Shown piece after piece: positions 1 through 6,972 of a stretch of DNA of 15,778 nt. The stretch covers positions 1 through 15,778 of the forward strand of contig JAEZEU010000500.1 of assembly GCA_023432885.1 (NCBI GenBank), given 5' to 3'. The notes under the pieces were generated by a model. The model was given only the letters and a program-made list of their open reading frames with translations, ran no database searches and had not been told where the DNA came from. The stretch comes from Pseudomonadota bacterium. GTDB lineage: Bacteria > Pseudomonadota > Alphaproteobacteria > Rhizobiales > Xanthobacteraceae. Within the stretch, counting starts at the first letter, position 1, and the number at the start of each line of letters is the position of its first letter. The position numbers and the translations under genes are program-made.

Positions 1-206
1 GAGCGCACGGTGAAGATGCGTACATGGGCGTCGTTGGCGCTGTCTGCCGGCGGCAGCACGAAGGTCGTCTCCGAATAATTGAACTCGGTGGCGATTGCCT
101 GCATCTGTTCGGGCGAAAGCCCCTCGGCATCCAGCACCACGGCGAGAGGATTGCCGCCGAAGGCGCGGTCGGTGAAGACGTCGACGGTGATGTAACGGCG
201 CTGCAT
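1..206 (-). CDS. PhzF family epimerase/isomerase, N-terminal fragment
   Basis: The first 68 or so residues of a PhzF-like protein are visible; the gene runs off the left edge. The N-terminus reads MQRRYITVDVFTDRAFGGNP, followed by LAVVLDAEGLS and then FNYSETTFVLPP. This is the classic PhzF opening: a first strand, the F-x-GNPLAVV motif, and the N-SET-F motif whose glutamate is the family's catalytic acid. PhzF proteins are cytoplasmic dimers with a diaminopimelate-epimerase fold; only a few (phenazine synthesis) have a known substrate, so the reaction here is unknown. The ATG at 206 is chosen because AGGGAG lies 8 nt upstream; a GTG three codons earlier is less likely. The gene begins 12 bp after the cyclase stop codon, so the two are probably co-transcribed. 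Family assignment is firm, function is not. Confidence 0.9.
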   Translation of the reverse strand, partial: MQRRYITVDVFTDRAFGGNPLAVVLDAEGLSPEQMQAIATEFNYSETTFVLPPADSANDAHVRIFTVR

Positions 207-218
207 GCAAGGCACTCC

Positions 219-1517
219 CTATCCCAACTGCCACACCGCCATCGGACGGTCGTATCCGCGGATCGGCACCTCGCCGAGCGCCACCGCGTCCCTGGCCTCC
301 TCGCCGATCGCATCGCGCACCGCCTGCGAGATCAGGAACTGCGAGTTGAAGTCCTTGTTGAGCGCCTCGATCCGCGCCGCGAAATTCACGGTGTCGCCGA
401 TCACTGTGTATTCCTTACGTCTCGGCGAGCCGATGCTGCCGGCCACGACCTCGCCGACATGCACGCCAATGCCGATGCGCAGCGGCCAGCGCGTCGCCTT
501 GTTGACGCGCTCGTTCGCCTCCAGCATCTCGCGCGCGGCAGCCACCGCACGATGGGCGGCGTCTTCCGCCTCCAGCGGCGCGCCGAAAAGGGCGAGAAAG
601 CCGTCGCCGAGAAACTTGTTCACGATGCCGCCGTGGCGGTCGAGAATGTCGACCAGGACCGCGAACGCGCCATCGAGCCGGTCGACCACTTCCTGCGGCG
701 AGCGGTCGCGCGCACCGGCGGTGAAGCTGCGGAAATCGACGAACATCACGGCGACGCGGCGGATGTCGCTGTCGGCGCCCGTGCCTTCGAGCATCAGCCG
801 CTCCACCACCTGCGGCGAGACGTGCTGGCCGAACAGGTTGGTGATGCGGTCGCGCGCGGTGGCGGCCTTGACGCTGGCCTCGAACTGCCGGCGCAGCTGC
901 ATGCCGACCGCGCCGGCCAGCATGCCGCAAATCAGGACGATCATGCTGCGTGCGGCGTGATAGAACAGATCCAGCGGCGGATCGGGGTGGTAGAACATCG
1001 CCATGTAGAACAGCTGGGTCGCCGCCACAGCGCCGGTGAAGGTCGACAGCCAGAAATCCAGCCGCAGCGTCGAAAGGATGATGAAGATGAAATAGGTCAT
1101 CGGCACAACGAAGCCGAGCGCCTGCACCGGGCCCATGGCGTTGATGTGCAACGCCAGCGCCGCCGTCGGCATCGAGGTCTCGATGAAGGCGCCGAGATAA
1201 CGCCGAAAGGTCGGGACGTCCTGGTTGAGGTCGAGATGCCGCTTGATCACGGCATGGACCCAGAGCTCGAACAGGATGAAAGGGACCAAAATCGAGAAGA
1301 GATAGACGGGCTTGAGGTGCCCCATCCAGACCCGGCTCACCGCCTCCGGCGCGACGAGGTAGACCGTCCAGAGAGCGGCCGCCAGGAACGCAGCGGTCAC
1401 GATCAGCGCCTTGATCCGGATCAGTTCGGTGCGAAGGATTTCCTGCGTGAGCGCATATTGGAAGTCGGTGGCAACCGCCTCGCGCTTCTTGCCTCCCCAT
1501 GGCAGAAAAACAGCCAT
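219..1517 (-). CDS. Membrane-bound class III adenylate cyclase
   Basis: This 432-residue protein is predicted to make cAMP from ATP at the inner membrane. The N-terminal half has about six hydrophobic segments (roughly residues 36-56, 70-91, 115-135, 137-151, 155-175 and 192-208). A linker with the GQHVSPQVVERL helix typical of alphaproteobacterial cyclases follows, then the catalytic domain from about 252 to the end. The two metal-binding aspartates are visible (D261 in FVDFRSFT, D305 in FLGDGF). So are the adenine-selecting pair (K301 in NKFLGDG, D375 in VIGDTVN) and the transition-state residues N378 and R382. All key residues are present, so it should be active and adenylate-specific. The frame is open 48 codons further upstream, but that part is encoded by the intergenic repeat. 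The ATG at 1517 has AAGGGGGAGG immediately before it and is the sensible start. phzF follows after 12 bp. Confidence 0.9.
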   Translation of the reverse strand: MAVFLPWGGKKREAVATDFQYALTQEILRTELIRIKALIVTAAFLAAALWTVYLVAPEAVSRVWMGHLKPVYLFSILVPFILFELWVHAVIKRHLDLNQDVPTFRRYLGAFIETSMPTAALALHINAMGPVQALGFVVPMTYFIFIILSTLRLDFWLSTFTGAVAATQLFYMAMFYHPDPPLDLFYHAARSMIVLICGMLAGAVGMQLRRQFEASVKAATARDRITNLFGQHVSPQVVERLMLEGTGADSDIRRVAVMFVDFRSFTAGARDRSPQEVVDRLDGAFAVLVDILDRHGGIVNKFLGDGFLALFGAPLEAEDAAHRAVAAAREMLEANERVNKATRWPLRIGIGVHVGEVVAGSIGSPRRKEYTVIGDTVNFAARIEALNKDFNSQFLISQAVRDAIGEEARDAVALGEVPIRGYDRPMAVWQLG

Positions 1518-1530
1518 CGCCCTCCCCCTT

Positions 1531-1611
1531 GTCATTCCGGGATGGTCCGAAGGACCAGACCCGGAATCTCGAGATTCCGGGTTCGATGCTGGCGCATCGG
1601 CCCGGAATGAC
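1531..1611. repeat. 81-bp cloverleaf-like palindromic repeat, copy 1
   Basis: This element lies between the permease stop codon and the cyclase start. The ends GTCATTCCGGG and CCCGGAATGAC form an 11-bp closing stem. Inside are three hairpins separated by single bases: TGGTCC/GGACCA (3-nt loop), ACCCGGAATCT/AGATTCCGGGT (2-nt loop) and CGATGC/GCATCG (4-nt loop). A second copy at 11367-11447 has the same length and orientation and matches at 78 of 81 positions. The last base is 15 bp from the permease stop, and the other end is 13 bp from the cyclase ATG. It resembles the short palindromic repeats I recall as abundant between Bradyrhizobium genes, but I cannot search for it. It could act in transcript termination, processing or protection. 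Confidence 0.9.
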
Positions 1612-1626
1612 GCTGCAGTCATCGCC

Positions 1627-2793
1627 TCAATCCAGCGTGCGGCGGAAACGTGTAACCGCAATCGTCATTGCCAGCAACATCAGGGCAATGAGGGCAATCG
1701 CGTCGTACTGCACGTTCGCGATGGTAGCGCCCTTCAGCATGATGGCGCGGACGATGCGGATGTAGTGCGTCAGCGGCAGGATCTCGCCGAGATATTGCGC
1801 CCAGACCGGCATGCCGGCGAAAGGAAACATGAAGCCGGACAACAGGATGCTCGGCAGGAAAAACATCATCGAAAGCTGCATCGCCTGCAGCTGGTTCTGC
1901 ACGATGGTGGAGAAAGTGTAGCCTATCGACAGATTGGTGGTGATGAACAGCGTCGACAGGATTGCCAGCATCAGCACGCTGCCGAGGATCGGCACGCCGA
2001 ACAACAGCACGCCGATGCCGATGATCAGGGTTGCCTGGATGAAGCCGACCAGCACGTAAGGCACGATCTTGCCGAACATCACCTCGACCGGCTTGATCGG
2101 CATCGACAACAGGCTCTCCATCGTGCCGCGCTCGATCTCGCGTGTCACCGACAGCGCGGTGAAGATCAGCATGGTCATTGTCAGGATGGTGCCGACAAGG
2201 CCCGGCACGATATTGAGCCGCGAGGATGCCGCTGGGTTGTAGCGCGCATGCGCCCTGATCTCGAACGGCATGTTGGGGGGATCGCCGGCCTGCAGGTCGT
2301 GCTCCAGCGCGGTCTGCACCAGCGGGCCAAGTGCGGCAAGAGCCGAGCCTGCCGCAACGGGGTCCGTGGCATCGGCGGCAACCAGCAGGGCCGGCCTGTC
2401 GCCGCGCCGGACCGCTCGTTCGAAGCCGCGCGGGATTTCGACGCCGAACAGCACCTTGCCGGATTGCAGGAGGTCATCGAACTCCTCGACCGTGTGCACC
2501 TCGCGGGTAAAGCGGAAATAGGCAGTGTTCTCCATCGCCTTCAGGATCGAGCGGCCAAGGTCGGTGTCTTCCTGCAGCAGCACCGCGGTCGGCAGATTGC
2601 GCGGGGTGGTGTTGATGGCATAGCCGAACAGCATCAGCTGCATCACCGGGATCATCACGATCATCGCGAACGAGACGCGGTCGCGCCGGAGCTGGATGAA
2701 TTCCTTCAGCAACATGGCATAGCTGCGCCGCCAGAAACCAAAGGTGTCCCTCGCCTCGGGACGTGGTTCGCCGGATGATGCAACGACGCTCAT
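1627..2793 (-). CDS. ABC-2 type exporter permease
   Basis: This 388-residue inner-membrane protein is the permease of an ABC exporter of the YhhJ/YbhS/YbhR kind. One transmembrane helix (about 40-60) is followed by a large periplasmic domain (about 61-195), then five more helices (about 196-216, 243-265, 269-290, 305-327 and 365-381). The conserved cytoplasmic loop TREIERGTMESLLSMPI follows the second helix, which is diagnostic of the ABC2_membrane_3 family. The start at 2793 overlaps the ATPase stop as ATGA, implying translational coupling. An in-frame start 26 codons upstream would lie inside the ATPase gene and adds an unrelated sequence. Only one permease is present, so it presumably works as a homodimer; E. 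coli YbhSR uses two. The exported substrate is not readable from the sequence. Confidence 0.92.
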   Translation of the reverse strand: MSVVASSGEPRPEARDTFGFWRRSYAMLLKEFIQLRRDRVSFAMIVMIPVMQLMLFGYAINTTPRNLPTAVLLQEDTDLGRSILKAMENTAYFRFTREVHTVEEFDDLLQSGKVLFGVEIPRGFERAVRRGDRPALLVAADATDPVAAGSALAALGPLVQTALEHDLQAGDPPNMPFEIRAHARYNPAASSRLNIVPGLVGTILTMTMLIFTALSVTREIERGTMESLLSMPIKPVEVMFGKIVPYVLVGFIQATLIIGIGVLLFGVPILGSVLMLAILSTLFITTNLSIGYTFSTIVQNQLQAMQLSMMFFLPSILLSGFMFPFAGMPVWAQYLGEILPLTHYIRIVRAIMLKGATIANVQYDAIALIALMLLAMTIAVTRFRRTLD

Positions 2794-3734
2794 TGGAAAT
2801 TGTCCTTGGCGCGGCTCATCAGGTCGATGAACACGTCCTCCAGCGATGGTTCGCTCTTCTGCCAGTGCCATTTGGCCTGCTCGCGATAGGGCGCGATGCT
2901 GGCCTCCAGCGCCCCCTGGTCGCGGCCGGAGACGTGCAGCGAGGTGCCGAACGGCGCCACCATGTCGACGCCCGGCTTGCCGGTGAGTTCTGCGGCGAGC
3001 CCGTTGAGCTCACCGCCGGTGACGTTCCAGGTCGAAAGCGCGGAATGCGCAATCACCTCATCGACCGTCCCGTGCGCCAGCAGGTTGCCATAGGCGATAT
3101 AGGCGATCTCGTGACAGCGCTCGGCCTCGTCCATGTAGTGGGTGGAGACGAGCACGGTGAGCCCTTCGGCGGCGAGCGCGTGGATCTCGTTCCAGAAGTC
3201 GCGCCGCGCCTTGGGATCCACGCCGGCGGTCGGCTCGTCGAGCAGCAGCAATCGCGGGCTCGGCAGCGTGCAGGCGCCGAGCGCAAGCCGCTGCTTCCAG
3301 CCGCCGGAGAGTTCGCCCGCGAGCTGTTCCTCGCGGCCGGAAAGGCCGAGCCGGCCGATCATGTCGCGCGCCGCGCCCTTGGGGTTGGCAAGGCCGTAGA
3401 GCCGCGCCACGAATTCGAGGTTCTCGCGCACGGAGAGGTCCTGATACAGCGAGAAGCGCTGCGTCATGTAGCCGACCCGGAGCTTGATCTTGTCGGCATC
3501 GCGGCGAATGTCGTAGCCCAGGCACGTGCCGGTGCCGCTGTCGGGCGTCAGCAGGCCGCAGAGCATGCGGATCGTCGTCGTCTTGCCCGAGCCGTTGGGG
3601 CCGAGAAAGCCGTAGATCGAGCCGCGCTTGACCTGCATCGACAGGTCCTGCACGACCGTGCGCCCGCCGAACGATTTTGTCAGCCCCTTCACGTCAATGG
3701 CGATATCGGGGGCGGATGGTGAGACATTGTTCAT
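2790..3734 (-). CDS. ABC exporter ATP-binding protein
   Basis: This 314-residue cytoplasmic ATPase powers the adjacent permease. Motifs are complete and in order: Walker A GPNGSGKT (45-52), Q-loop Q92, signature LSGGWKQRL (142-150), Walker B LLLLDEP (162-168) and switch histidine H199. The LSGGWKQ form of the signature is usual in the YbhF/YhiH/DrrA-like drug and lipid exporter branch. The last 80 or so residues form the extra C-terminal domain of that branch, ending in SLEDVFIDL. It holds a single nucleotide-binding domain, whereas E. coli YbhF carries two in tandem, so a dimer is expected. The start overlaps the adaptor stop as ATGA, and its own stop overlaps the permease start as ATGA. Confidence 0.95.
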   Translation of the reverse strand: MNNVSPSAPDIAIDVKGLTKSFGGRTVVQDLSMQVKRGSIYGFLGPNGSGKTTTIRMLCGLLTPDSGTGTCLGYDIRRDADKIKLRVGYMTQRFSLYQDLSVRENLEFVARLYGLANPKGAARDMIGRLGLSGREEQLAGELSGGWKQRLALGACTLPSPRLLLLDEPTAGVDPKARRDFWNEIHALAAEGLTVLVSTHYMDEAERCHEIAYIAYGNLLAHGTVDEVIAHSALSTWNVTGGELNGLAAELTGKPGVDMVAPFGTSLHVSGRDQGALEASIAPYREQAKWHWQKSEPSLEDVFIDLMSRAKDNFQ

Positions 3735-4519
3735 CGCTTGTCCGCTACCGGAACCGGGGCGTTGAGATAGACGCTGACCGGCTGGCCGACACGCAGAGCA
3801 TCGGGCCGCGAGGGCCGCGCCTGGATCAGGTAGACGAGCTTGTTGCGCTCATCGAGGCTGTAGATGACAGGCGGGGTGTACTCCGCCGTGGTGGCGATGA
3901 AGTAGATTTTGGCGGTGAGGTCGGCCGAGCAATTATCGCAGGTCACCCTTACCTCGTCGCCGATGGCAAGCTTCGGCAGCTCGGTCTCTGGCACGAAGAA
4001 GCGAATCTTCATGTTGCCGGGCGGCATGATCGAGAGCACGGGACGCCTTTCCGGCACCATCTCGCCCTCGCGGAAATAGATCTGCTGGATGGTGCCGGCG
4101 ACCGGCGCAAAGCCCTTGCGCCGCGCCAGCCTCGTCTCCGACGTGTTGACGCGGGCTTCCGCCACCCGCAGCGCGGAAACGGCGGAATCGAGATTGGCCT
4201 GCGTGCCCGAGCCGGTCCTGCTCAGGGATGCGGCGCGGTCGTAGGTCTGCTGTGCATTGGCCAGCGTCGCCTTGTTCTGGTTGAGGTCGGCCTGCTGCAG
4301 ATCGTCATCCACTGAATAGAGCTGATCGCCGACCTTCACCTGGTCGCCCTCACGGACGAGAAGCCTGGTCACCCGACCGCTCTCGTCAGGGCTGACGAAA
4401 ATCATGTCGGCCTCGACCCAGCCCTGGAAGCCGGGATCGCGCCTGTCGTTGCAGCCGGCGAGAACAGCCGCAAGCGCCAGCGCCACGAAAAATCTTGTCG
4501 CCGCCGCCGACGAGATCAT
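3731..4519 (-). CDS. HlyD-type periplasmic adaptor, predicted lipoprotein
   Basis: This 262-residue adaptor is expected to bridge the ABC exporter to an outer-membrane channel. The N-terminus carries a lipoprotein signal: a hydrophobic stretch, then the lipobox L20-A-G-C23, so the mature protein should start with a lipidated cysteine. Next come a first lipoyl half-motif (about 34-71), a short alpha-hairpin (about 73-133), a second half-motif (about 137-164) and a beta-barrel domain. A CDNC pair (C194, C197) lies in the barrel and is unusual for this family. YbhG-like adaptors are the closest recognisable relatives, but those are somewhat longer and usually held by a signal anchor. Both gene junctions are ATGA overlaps. 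No outer-membrane channel gene is present nearby, so a TolC-like protein encoded elsewhere is assumed. Confidence 0.88.
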   Translation of the reverse strand: MISSAAATRFFVALALAAVLAGCNDRRDPGFQGWVEADMIFVSPDESGRVTRLLVREGDQVKVGDQLYSVDDDLQQADLNQNKATLANAQQTYDRAASLSRTGSGTQANLDSAVSALRVAEARVNTSETRLARRKGFAPVAGTIQQIYFREGEMVPERRPVLSIMPPGNMKIRFFVPETELPKLAIGDEVRVTCDNCSADLTAKIYFIATTAEYTPPVIYSLDERNKLVYLIQARPSRPDALRVGQPVSVYLNAPVPVADKR

Positions 4520-5232
4520 GTCGTCCTCCGTTCGCCGAAGATCAGATCGAGATGAGAGCGAAACATCTCGATCGCATCGAGCGGCGCATGCTTTGCGAAC
4601 AGGCTCTGCCAGATCACCGCGATCATCGCGGGGGCGACCACGATCTGTGGGAAGTTCGCGAGAGTCCTGTTTGTGATCTCGCCGCGCGCAATGCCGAGCT
4701 CGATCATCGCCCGCATCCCGGCGAGCCCCCTGGAGACCACCTCGCGGTAATAGAAGTCGGCGATCGCCGGGAAGCGCGGGCCTTCGGCGATGATCAGCCG
4801 CACGATGTCGCCGCGCCGCGTATTGACGATCTCGTGGATGAAGTTGAGCGCAAAGGCTTCGATGAGGTCCCGCACCGATCCGCCGGCGGGCGGGGTTACC
4901 TGGATGCGACCAACCAGCGGCACGATCGCGGTGCGGATCAATTCCTCGAACATCGATTCCTTGTCCTTGAAGTGGAGGTAGATCGTGCCCTTGGCGACGC
5001 CCGCCCTCTTGGCAATGTCGTCGAGCCGCGTGGCGGCAAAGCCGCGCGCGATGAATTCCTCCATCGCGGCCTCGATGATCGCCTGCCGCCGCTCCGCCGC
5101 GCGCTCGGCGCGGTTGAGCTTGATCAGCGGCAACTCGCCCGAGACGACTTTGGAGTCACCGGCGCGCGCCGCGCTGCTGGCGGCGCGGCGGGCGGGTTTT
5201 GGACGGCTCCGGGTCTTACGCTCTCTAGTCAT
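4516..5232 (-). CDS. TetR/AcrR family repressor of the exporter operon
   Basis: This 238-residue regulator has a basic N-terminal tail of about 40 residues. A canonical TetR DNA-binding domain follows (about 49-98; the helix-turn-helix reads TRLDDIAKRAGVAKGTIYLHF), then an all-helical ligand-binding domain. It is the first gene of the operon, and its stop overlaps the adaptor start as ATGA. The order regulator-adaptor-ATPase-permease matches E. coli cecR-ybhGFSR in outline. A perfect palindrome sits directly upstream of the start, so self-repression relieved by an exported or related small molecule is the expected control. The next in-frame ATG lies inside the DNA-binding domain, so the ATG at 5232 is taken as start even though it has no room for a Shine-Dalgarno site (see the promoter entry). 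Confidence 0.93.
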   Translation of the reverse strand: MTRERKTRSRPKPARRAASSAARAGDSKVVSGELPLIKLNRAERAAERRQAIIEAAMEEFIARGFAATRLDDIAKRAGVAKGTIYLHFKDKESMFEELIRTAIVPLVGRIQVTPPAGGSVRDLIEAFALNFIHEIVNTRRGDIVRLIIAEGPRFPAIADFYYREVVSRGLAGMRAMIELGIARGEITNRTLANFPQIVVAPAMIAVIWQSLFAKHAPLDAIEMFRSHLDLIFGERRTT

Positions 5233-5238
5233 GGGAAG

Positions 5239-5267
5239 AATATGACTGACCAGTCAGTCATGGTCAA
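5239..5267 (-). promoter_or_regulatory. tetR operon promoter with overlapping 20-bp operator
   Basis: Read on the minus strand, TTGACC (5267-5262) and CATATT (5244-5239) are separated by exactly 17 bp and fit a sigma-70 promoter. The perfect palindrome ATGACTGACCAGTCAGTCAT (5242-5261; two 9-bp arms, 2-bp centre) fills the whole spacer and the edge of the -10 hexamer, so a bound repressor would block RNA polymerase. Arms of the TGACTGAC type are common in TetR-family operators. The predicted transcription start falls on the A of the tetR ATG, suggesting a leaderless message. The palindrome is seen directly; promoter and repressor binding are inferred. Confidence 0.8.
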
Positions 5268-5304
5268 CAGAAGCTTGAAAGACCGCCGTCACATCGATGT
5301 GAAT

Positions 5305-5340
5305 GGAGTTCAGGTAAATGGCTTGCGGAAAAGCCACTCC
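5305..5340 (-). terminator. Possible weak hairpin terminator after adhP
   Basis: Between adhP and tetR, TGGCTT (5319-5324) and AAGCCA (5331-5336) form a 6-bp stem with a 6-nt loop. GGAGT (5305-5309) and ACTCC (5336-5340) could extend it. On the minus strand only a short A/T-rich run (ATTTACC) follows, not a true U tract. It may end adhP transcripts before the tetR promoter, but this is a weak call. Nothing else stands out in the 146 bp between the two genes apart from the tetR promoter. Confidence 0.25.
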
Positions 5341-5378
5341 CTCGGCCCAGGCCATTGACCGATCCACTGCCTCTGCGG

Positions 5379-6404
5379 CTAGCTGATATTGAGTACGACG
5401 CGACCGTCGATCCTGCCCGACTTCATGCGGTCGAAGACGTCATTGATTTCTGCGAGCGGCGCCTTGCTGATCTCCGCACGCACCTTGCCATCGGCCGCAA
5501 ATGCAATCGCTTCGTGAAGATCGCGGCGGGTGCCGACGATGGAGCCGCGGATGGTGATGCGCTTCAGGACCACGTCGAAGATCGGCGTCGGGAATTCACC
5601 GGGGGGCAGCCCGACCAGACTGACGGTGCCCCTCCGGCGAACCATCTTCAGCGCCTGCGCAAAAGCAGCGGTGGACACCGCTGTCACCAGAACGCCGTGT
5701 GCCCCGCCGCCCGTTGCGGCCAGGATCTTCTCCACGGCATCCGCAGCCAGCGCGTTGACGGCGAGATCGGCGCCAAGGTTACGCGCCAGCGCGAGCTTGT
5801 CCTCGGCGATATCGATCGCGACGACCTTCAGTCCCATGGCTTTTGCGTATTGGACCGCGACATGGCCGAGCCCGCCGGCGCCCGAGATGACGACCCATTC
5901 GCCCGGCCGCGCTTCAAGCTCCTTCAATCCCTTGTAGGTGGTGACGCCCGCGCACAGGATCGGGGCGATCGCCGCATAATCGACGTTCTCGGGCAGCTTT
6001 GCTGCGAACGCAGCAGAGGCGATGACGTATTCGGCGAAACCGCCGTTCACGCTGTAGCCGGTGTTGTGCTGATGCTCGCACAGCGTTTCCCATCCGGTCT
6101 CGCAGTATTCGCAGGCAAGGCAGGCATCATGCAACCACGCTACGCCGACCGCATCGCCGACTTTCAGGTTGGTCACTCCCGGTCCGAGTGCCGCGACAAT
6201 GCCGGCAGCCTCATGGCCGGGAATGAAGGGTGGAACCGGCTTTACCGGCCAATCGCCGGATGCCGCATGCAGATCGGTGTGGCAGACGCCGCACGCTTTC
6301 ACTTTGACCAGAACTTCGCCCGGACCCGGCTGTGGCACCGGAACATCCTGAATCGCAAGGGGCTTGCCGAATTGTGTGACGACGGCGGCTTTCATGGTTG
6401 GCAT
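5379..6404 (-). CDS. adhP: Zinc-dependent alcohol dehydrogenase, AdhP type
   Basis: This 341-residue cytoplasmic medium-chain dehydrogenase interconverts primary alcohols and aldehydes with NAD. Catalytic zinc ligands are C41 (GVCHTDLH), H64-E65 (PGHEAAG) and C151 (CAGVTTYK). The structural zinc site is the C95/C98/C101/C109 cluster. The cofactor fold shows GAGGLG (175-180), and D198 at the end of the next strand favours NAD over NADP. Motifs such as GVTTYK, VTAVS, LVGLPPGEFP and SIVGTRRDL match E. coli AdhP closely along its length. AAGGGAG lies 6 nt before the ATG at 6404, so that start is preferred over the ATG three codons later. It is a single-gene unit with its own candidate oxygen-responsive promoter. 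Physiological substrate (ethanol or another alcohol) is not determined. Confidence 0.95.
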   Translation of the reverse strand: MPTMKAAVVTQFGKPLAIQDVPVPQPGPGEVLVKVKACGVCHTDLHAASGDWPVKPVPPFIPGHEAAGIVAALGPGVTNLKVGDAVGVAWLHDACLACEYCETGWETLCEHQHNTGYSVNGGFAEYVIASAAFAAKLPENVDYAAIAPILCAGVTTYKGLKELEARPGEWVVISGAGGLGHVAVQYAKAMGLKVVAIDIAEDKLALARNLGADLAVNALAADAVEKILAATGGGAHGVLVTAVSTAAFAQALKMVRRRGTVSLVGLPPGEFPTPIFDVVLKRITIRGSIVGTRRDLHEAIAFAADGKVRAEISKAPLAEINDVFDRMKSGRIDGRVVLNIS

Positions 6405-6429
6405 AGACTGCTCCCTTCGTTTCGCAAGC

Positions 6430-6471
6430 AGATTAGCGACTATGCACCCGTCGTCCCCTGACTTGAATCAA
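6430..6471 (-). promoter_or_regulatory. Candidate FNR/FixK-type promoter of adhP
   Basis: On the minus strand, TTGATTCAAGTCAG (6471-6458) matches the FNR/FixK palindrome TTGAT-N4-ATCAA at 8 of 10 positions. TAATCT (6435-6430) further down could serve as the -10 element. Counting from the box centre to the start expected from that -10 gives 41.5 bp, the standard spacing for activation by FNR/FixK proteins. The resulting leader of about 20 nt contains the adhP ribosome-binding site. The -10 match is modest (T-A-N-N-N-T), so the site is a candidate only. Confidence 0.45.
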
Positions 6472-6549
6472 ACAAGCACCATGGTTTGCGCAGCGAAAGC
6501 GGCATCATGGCAACGCCGTGACACCGGCCGCGCGAGAGGCGTGACGGCC

Positions 6550-6960
6550 TCAGCTGTGAAACTTCAGCCCGTCGACGATCTTGTCGATCACCTTGCGCTC
6601 GGCGCGCATGGCGAGCCCGACCAGGTTGAGATCGGCGCGGGCGACCGCCCTCACCGCCTCGCGGTTGGCCGCGTCGTGCGTTGTCCCGAACATGTCCTCC
6701 GTGTAGACGGCTGGCGTAACGTTGCGCGCCAGCGCCCGCTCCAGGGCGCGCGACAGCGCCGGGCGGTCGGCGCCATAGATCAGGATCGGCTGGCCGATCA
6801 ACGAGAGATACTTCGTACCCGAGCCATCTTCGTAAGGCTCGCCGATGCATTCGGGAAATTGGGCCGCGATGCCGCTGGTGAGGAAGGATGCGACGTTGAG
6901 CTTCTGCCAGGCTTCCAGATCGGTGCGGATCACGACCGCGATCTTAGTATCGAATTGCAT
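6550..6960 (-). CDS. DUF2000 family protein
   Basis: This 136-residue soluble protein opens with MQFDTKIAVVIRTDLEAWQK and continues LNVASFLTSGIAAQFPECIG. I recognise that pattern as DUF2000, a family of small alpha/beta proteins whose fold I recall being compared with bacterial/archaeal Pth2 peptidyl-tRNA hydrolases; no function is established. Other landmarks are the GQPILIYGAD strand, the conserved YTEDMF segment (86-91) and a C-terminal helix ending in DGLKFHS. The length is usual for the family. The ATG at 6960 is preceded by GGAG at 5 nt spacing; the frame continues upstream only through the palindromic repeat and into the next gene. It lies downstream of the DUF4189 gene with 56 bp between them. 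No catalytic claim is made. Confidence 0.8.
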   Translation of the reverse strand: MQFDTKIAVVIRTDLEAWQKLNVASFLTSGIAAQFPECIGEPYEDGSGTKYLSLIGQPILIYGADRPALSRALERALARNVTPAVYTEDMFGTTHDAANREAVRAVARADLNLVGLAMRAERKVIDKIVDGLKFHS

Positions 6961-6972
6961 GCAAACTCCAGG

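Noticed and set aside
24..1610. Long plus-strand open frame opposite the adenylate cyclase
   Set aside because: Rich in R, H, D and E with no domain motif; it mirrors the codon pattern of the minus-strand gene, which has complete catalytic motifs and a ribosome-binding site.
1531..1611. tRNA or tRNA-like gene
   Set aside because: The cloverleaf outline and a GGTTCGA string recall a tRNA T-arm, but the closing stem is 11 bp, the central hairpin has a 2-nt loop with no anticodon loop, and the second copy keeps the same non-tRNA geometry.
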